This document shows, piece after piece, positions 21,581 to 21,633 of a stretch of DNA of 21,633 bases. Origin of the DNA: an uncultured Collinsella sp. (GTDB taxonomy: Bacteria > Actinomycetota > Coriobacteriia > Coriobacteriales > Coriobacteriaceae); NCBI GenBank assembly GCA_958436995.1, contig CAUBMI010000037.1:1-21633 (forward strand), in the 5' to 3' direction. The notes beneath the pieces were generated by a model. It searched no databases, was not told the DNA's origin, and worked only from the letters and a program-made list of their open reading frames with translations. Numbering within the stretch: position 1 is the first letter of the stretch; every line of letters starts with the position of its first letter. Both the position numbers and the translations under genes were made by a program.

Positions 21581-21633
21581 GGTGGCGCGCGCAGACGTGG
21601 TGTAAGAGCGTCCCGAGGTCCGTCGCTGCAAGT

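Noticed and set aside
1..21633. CRISPR array, tRNA or rRNA genes, transposase genes
   Set aside because: No regular direct-repeat/spacer pattern, no cloverleaf or rRNA signature and no transposase motif were seen. The only mobile-looking features are the gene-free inverted-repeat elements.
21581..21633. Possible gene end or RNA gene at the right edge
   Set aside because: The 53 bases past the terminator are open in several minus-strand frames and show no recognisable motif, so only the terminator is reported.

Overview
The window reads as chromosomal DNA from a high-GC, anaerobic, gut-type actinobacterium. Coriobacteriia, and most likely a Collinsella-like organism, fits best. This rests on codon and base composition, Feo genes with a small Cys-rich partner, a GPH-type sugar transporter and a uronate-isomerase pathway. 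It is inferred from style, not from a database match. Every gene recognised lies on the minus strand, so transcription runs from high to low coordinates.

Right end to left: an unclaimed 230-bp inverted-repeat element and a terminator for an off-window gene (21300-21580); an HPr-like phosphocarrier (20959-21207); a ferrous-iron uptake block, feoA-feoA-feoB plus a FeoB-associated Cys-rich small membrane protein (17408-20769), with palindromes that look like metalloregulator sites; a LacI-family regulator (16184-17263); then a large pectin/galacturonate utilisation region. This has four parts: uxaC-uxaB-uxaA (11123-15724); a GPH-family symporter (9184-10743); a GH28 polygalacturonase, a CE8 pectin methylesterase fused to an alpha/beta-hydrolase, and an SGNH esterase (4439-9069); and a GH105 unsaturated uronyl hydrolase with a TIM-barrel isomerase and an iron-sulfur flavoprotein (908-4331). 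At the left edge is a truncated old-yellow-enzyme oxidoreductase (1-709).

The pectin genes form a coherent programme. The symporter would import short (methyl- or acetyl-) esterified oligogalacturonides or unsaturated di-saccharides released by other microbes. The esterases, GH28 and GH105, none with a visible signal peptide, would break them to galacturonate and unsaturated-uronate products in the cytoplasm. UxaC, UxaB and UxaA carry galacturonate to 2-keto-3-deoxygluconate. KDG kinase and aldolase are not in the window, nor is any pectate lyase.

The most striking signal is regulatory. Three promoters (before GH105, the symporter and uxaC) share one layout: two CG-centred palindromes related to AGGTGAACGTTCACCT with centres 38-41 bp apart, a possible -10 between them, and a further conserved 28-bp element about 20 bp upstream of the stronger palindrome. 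The adjacent LacI-family protein is the obvious candidate to bind them. Other items worth checking are the CE8-hydrolase fusion, an HPr with Asp at the regulatory Ser46 position, and two MITE-like inverted-repeat elements.
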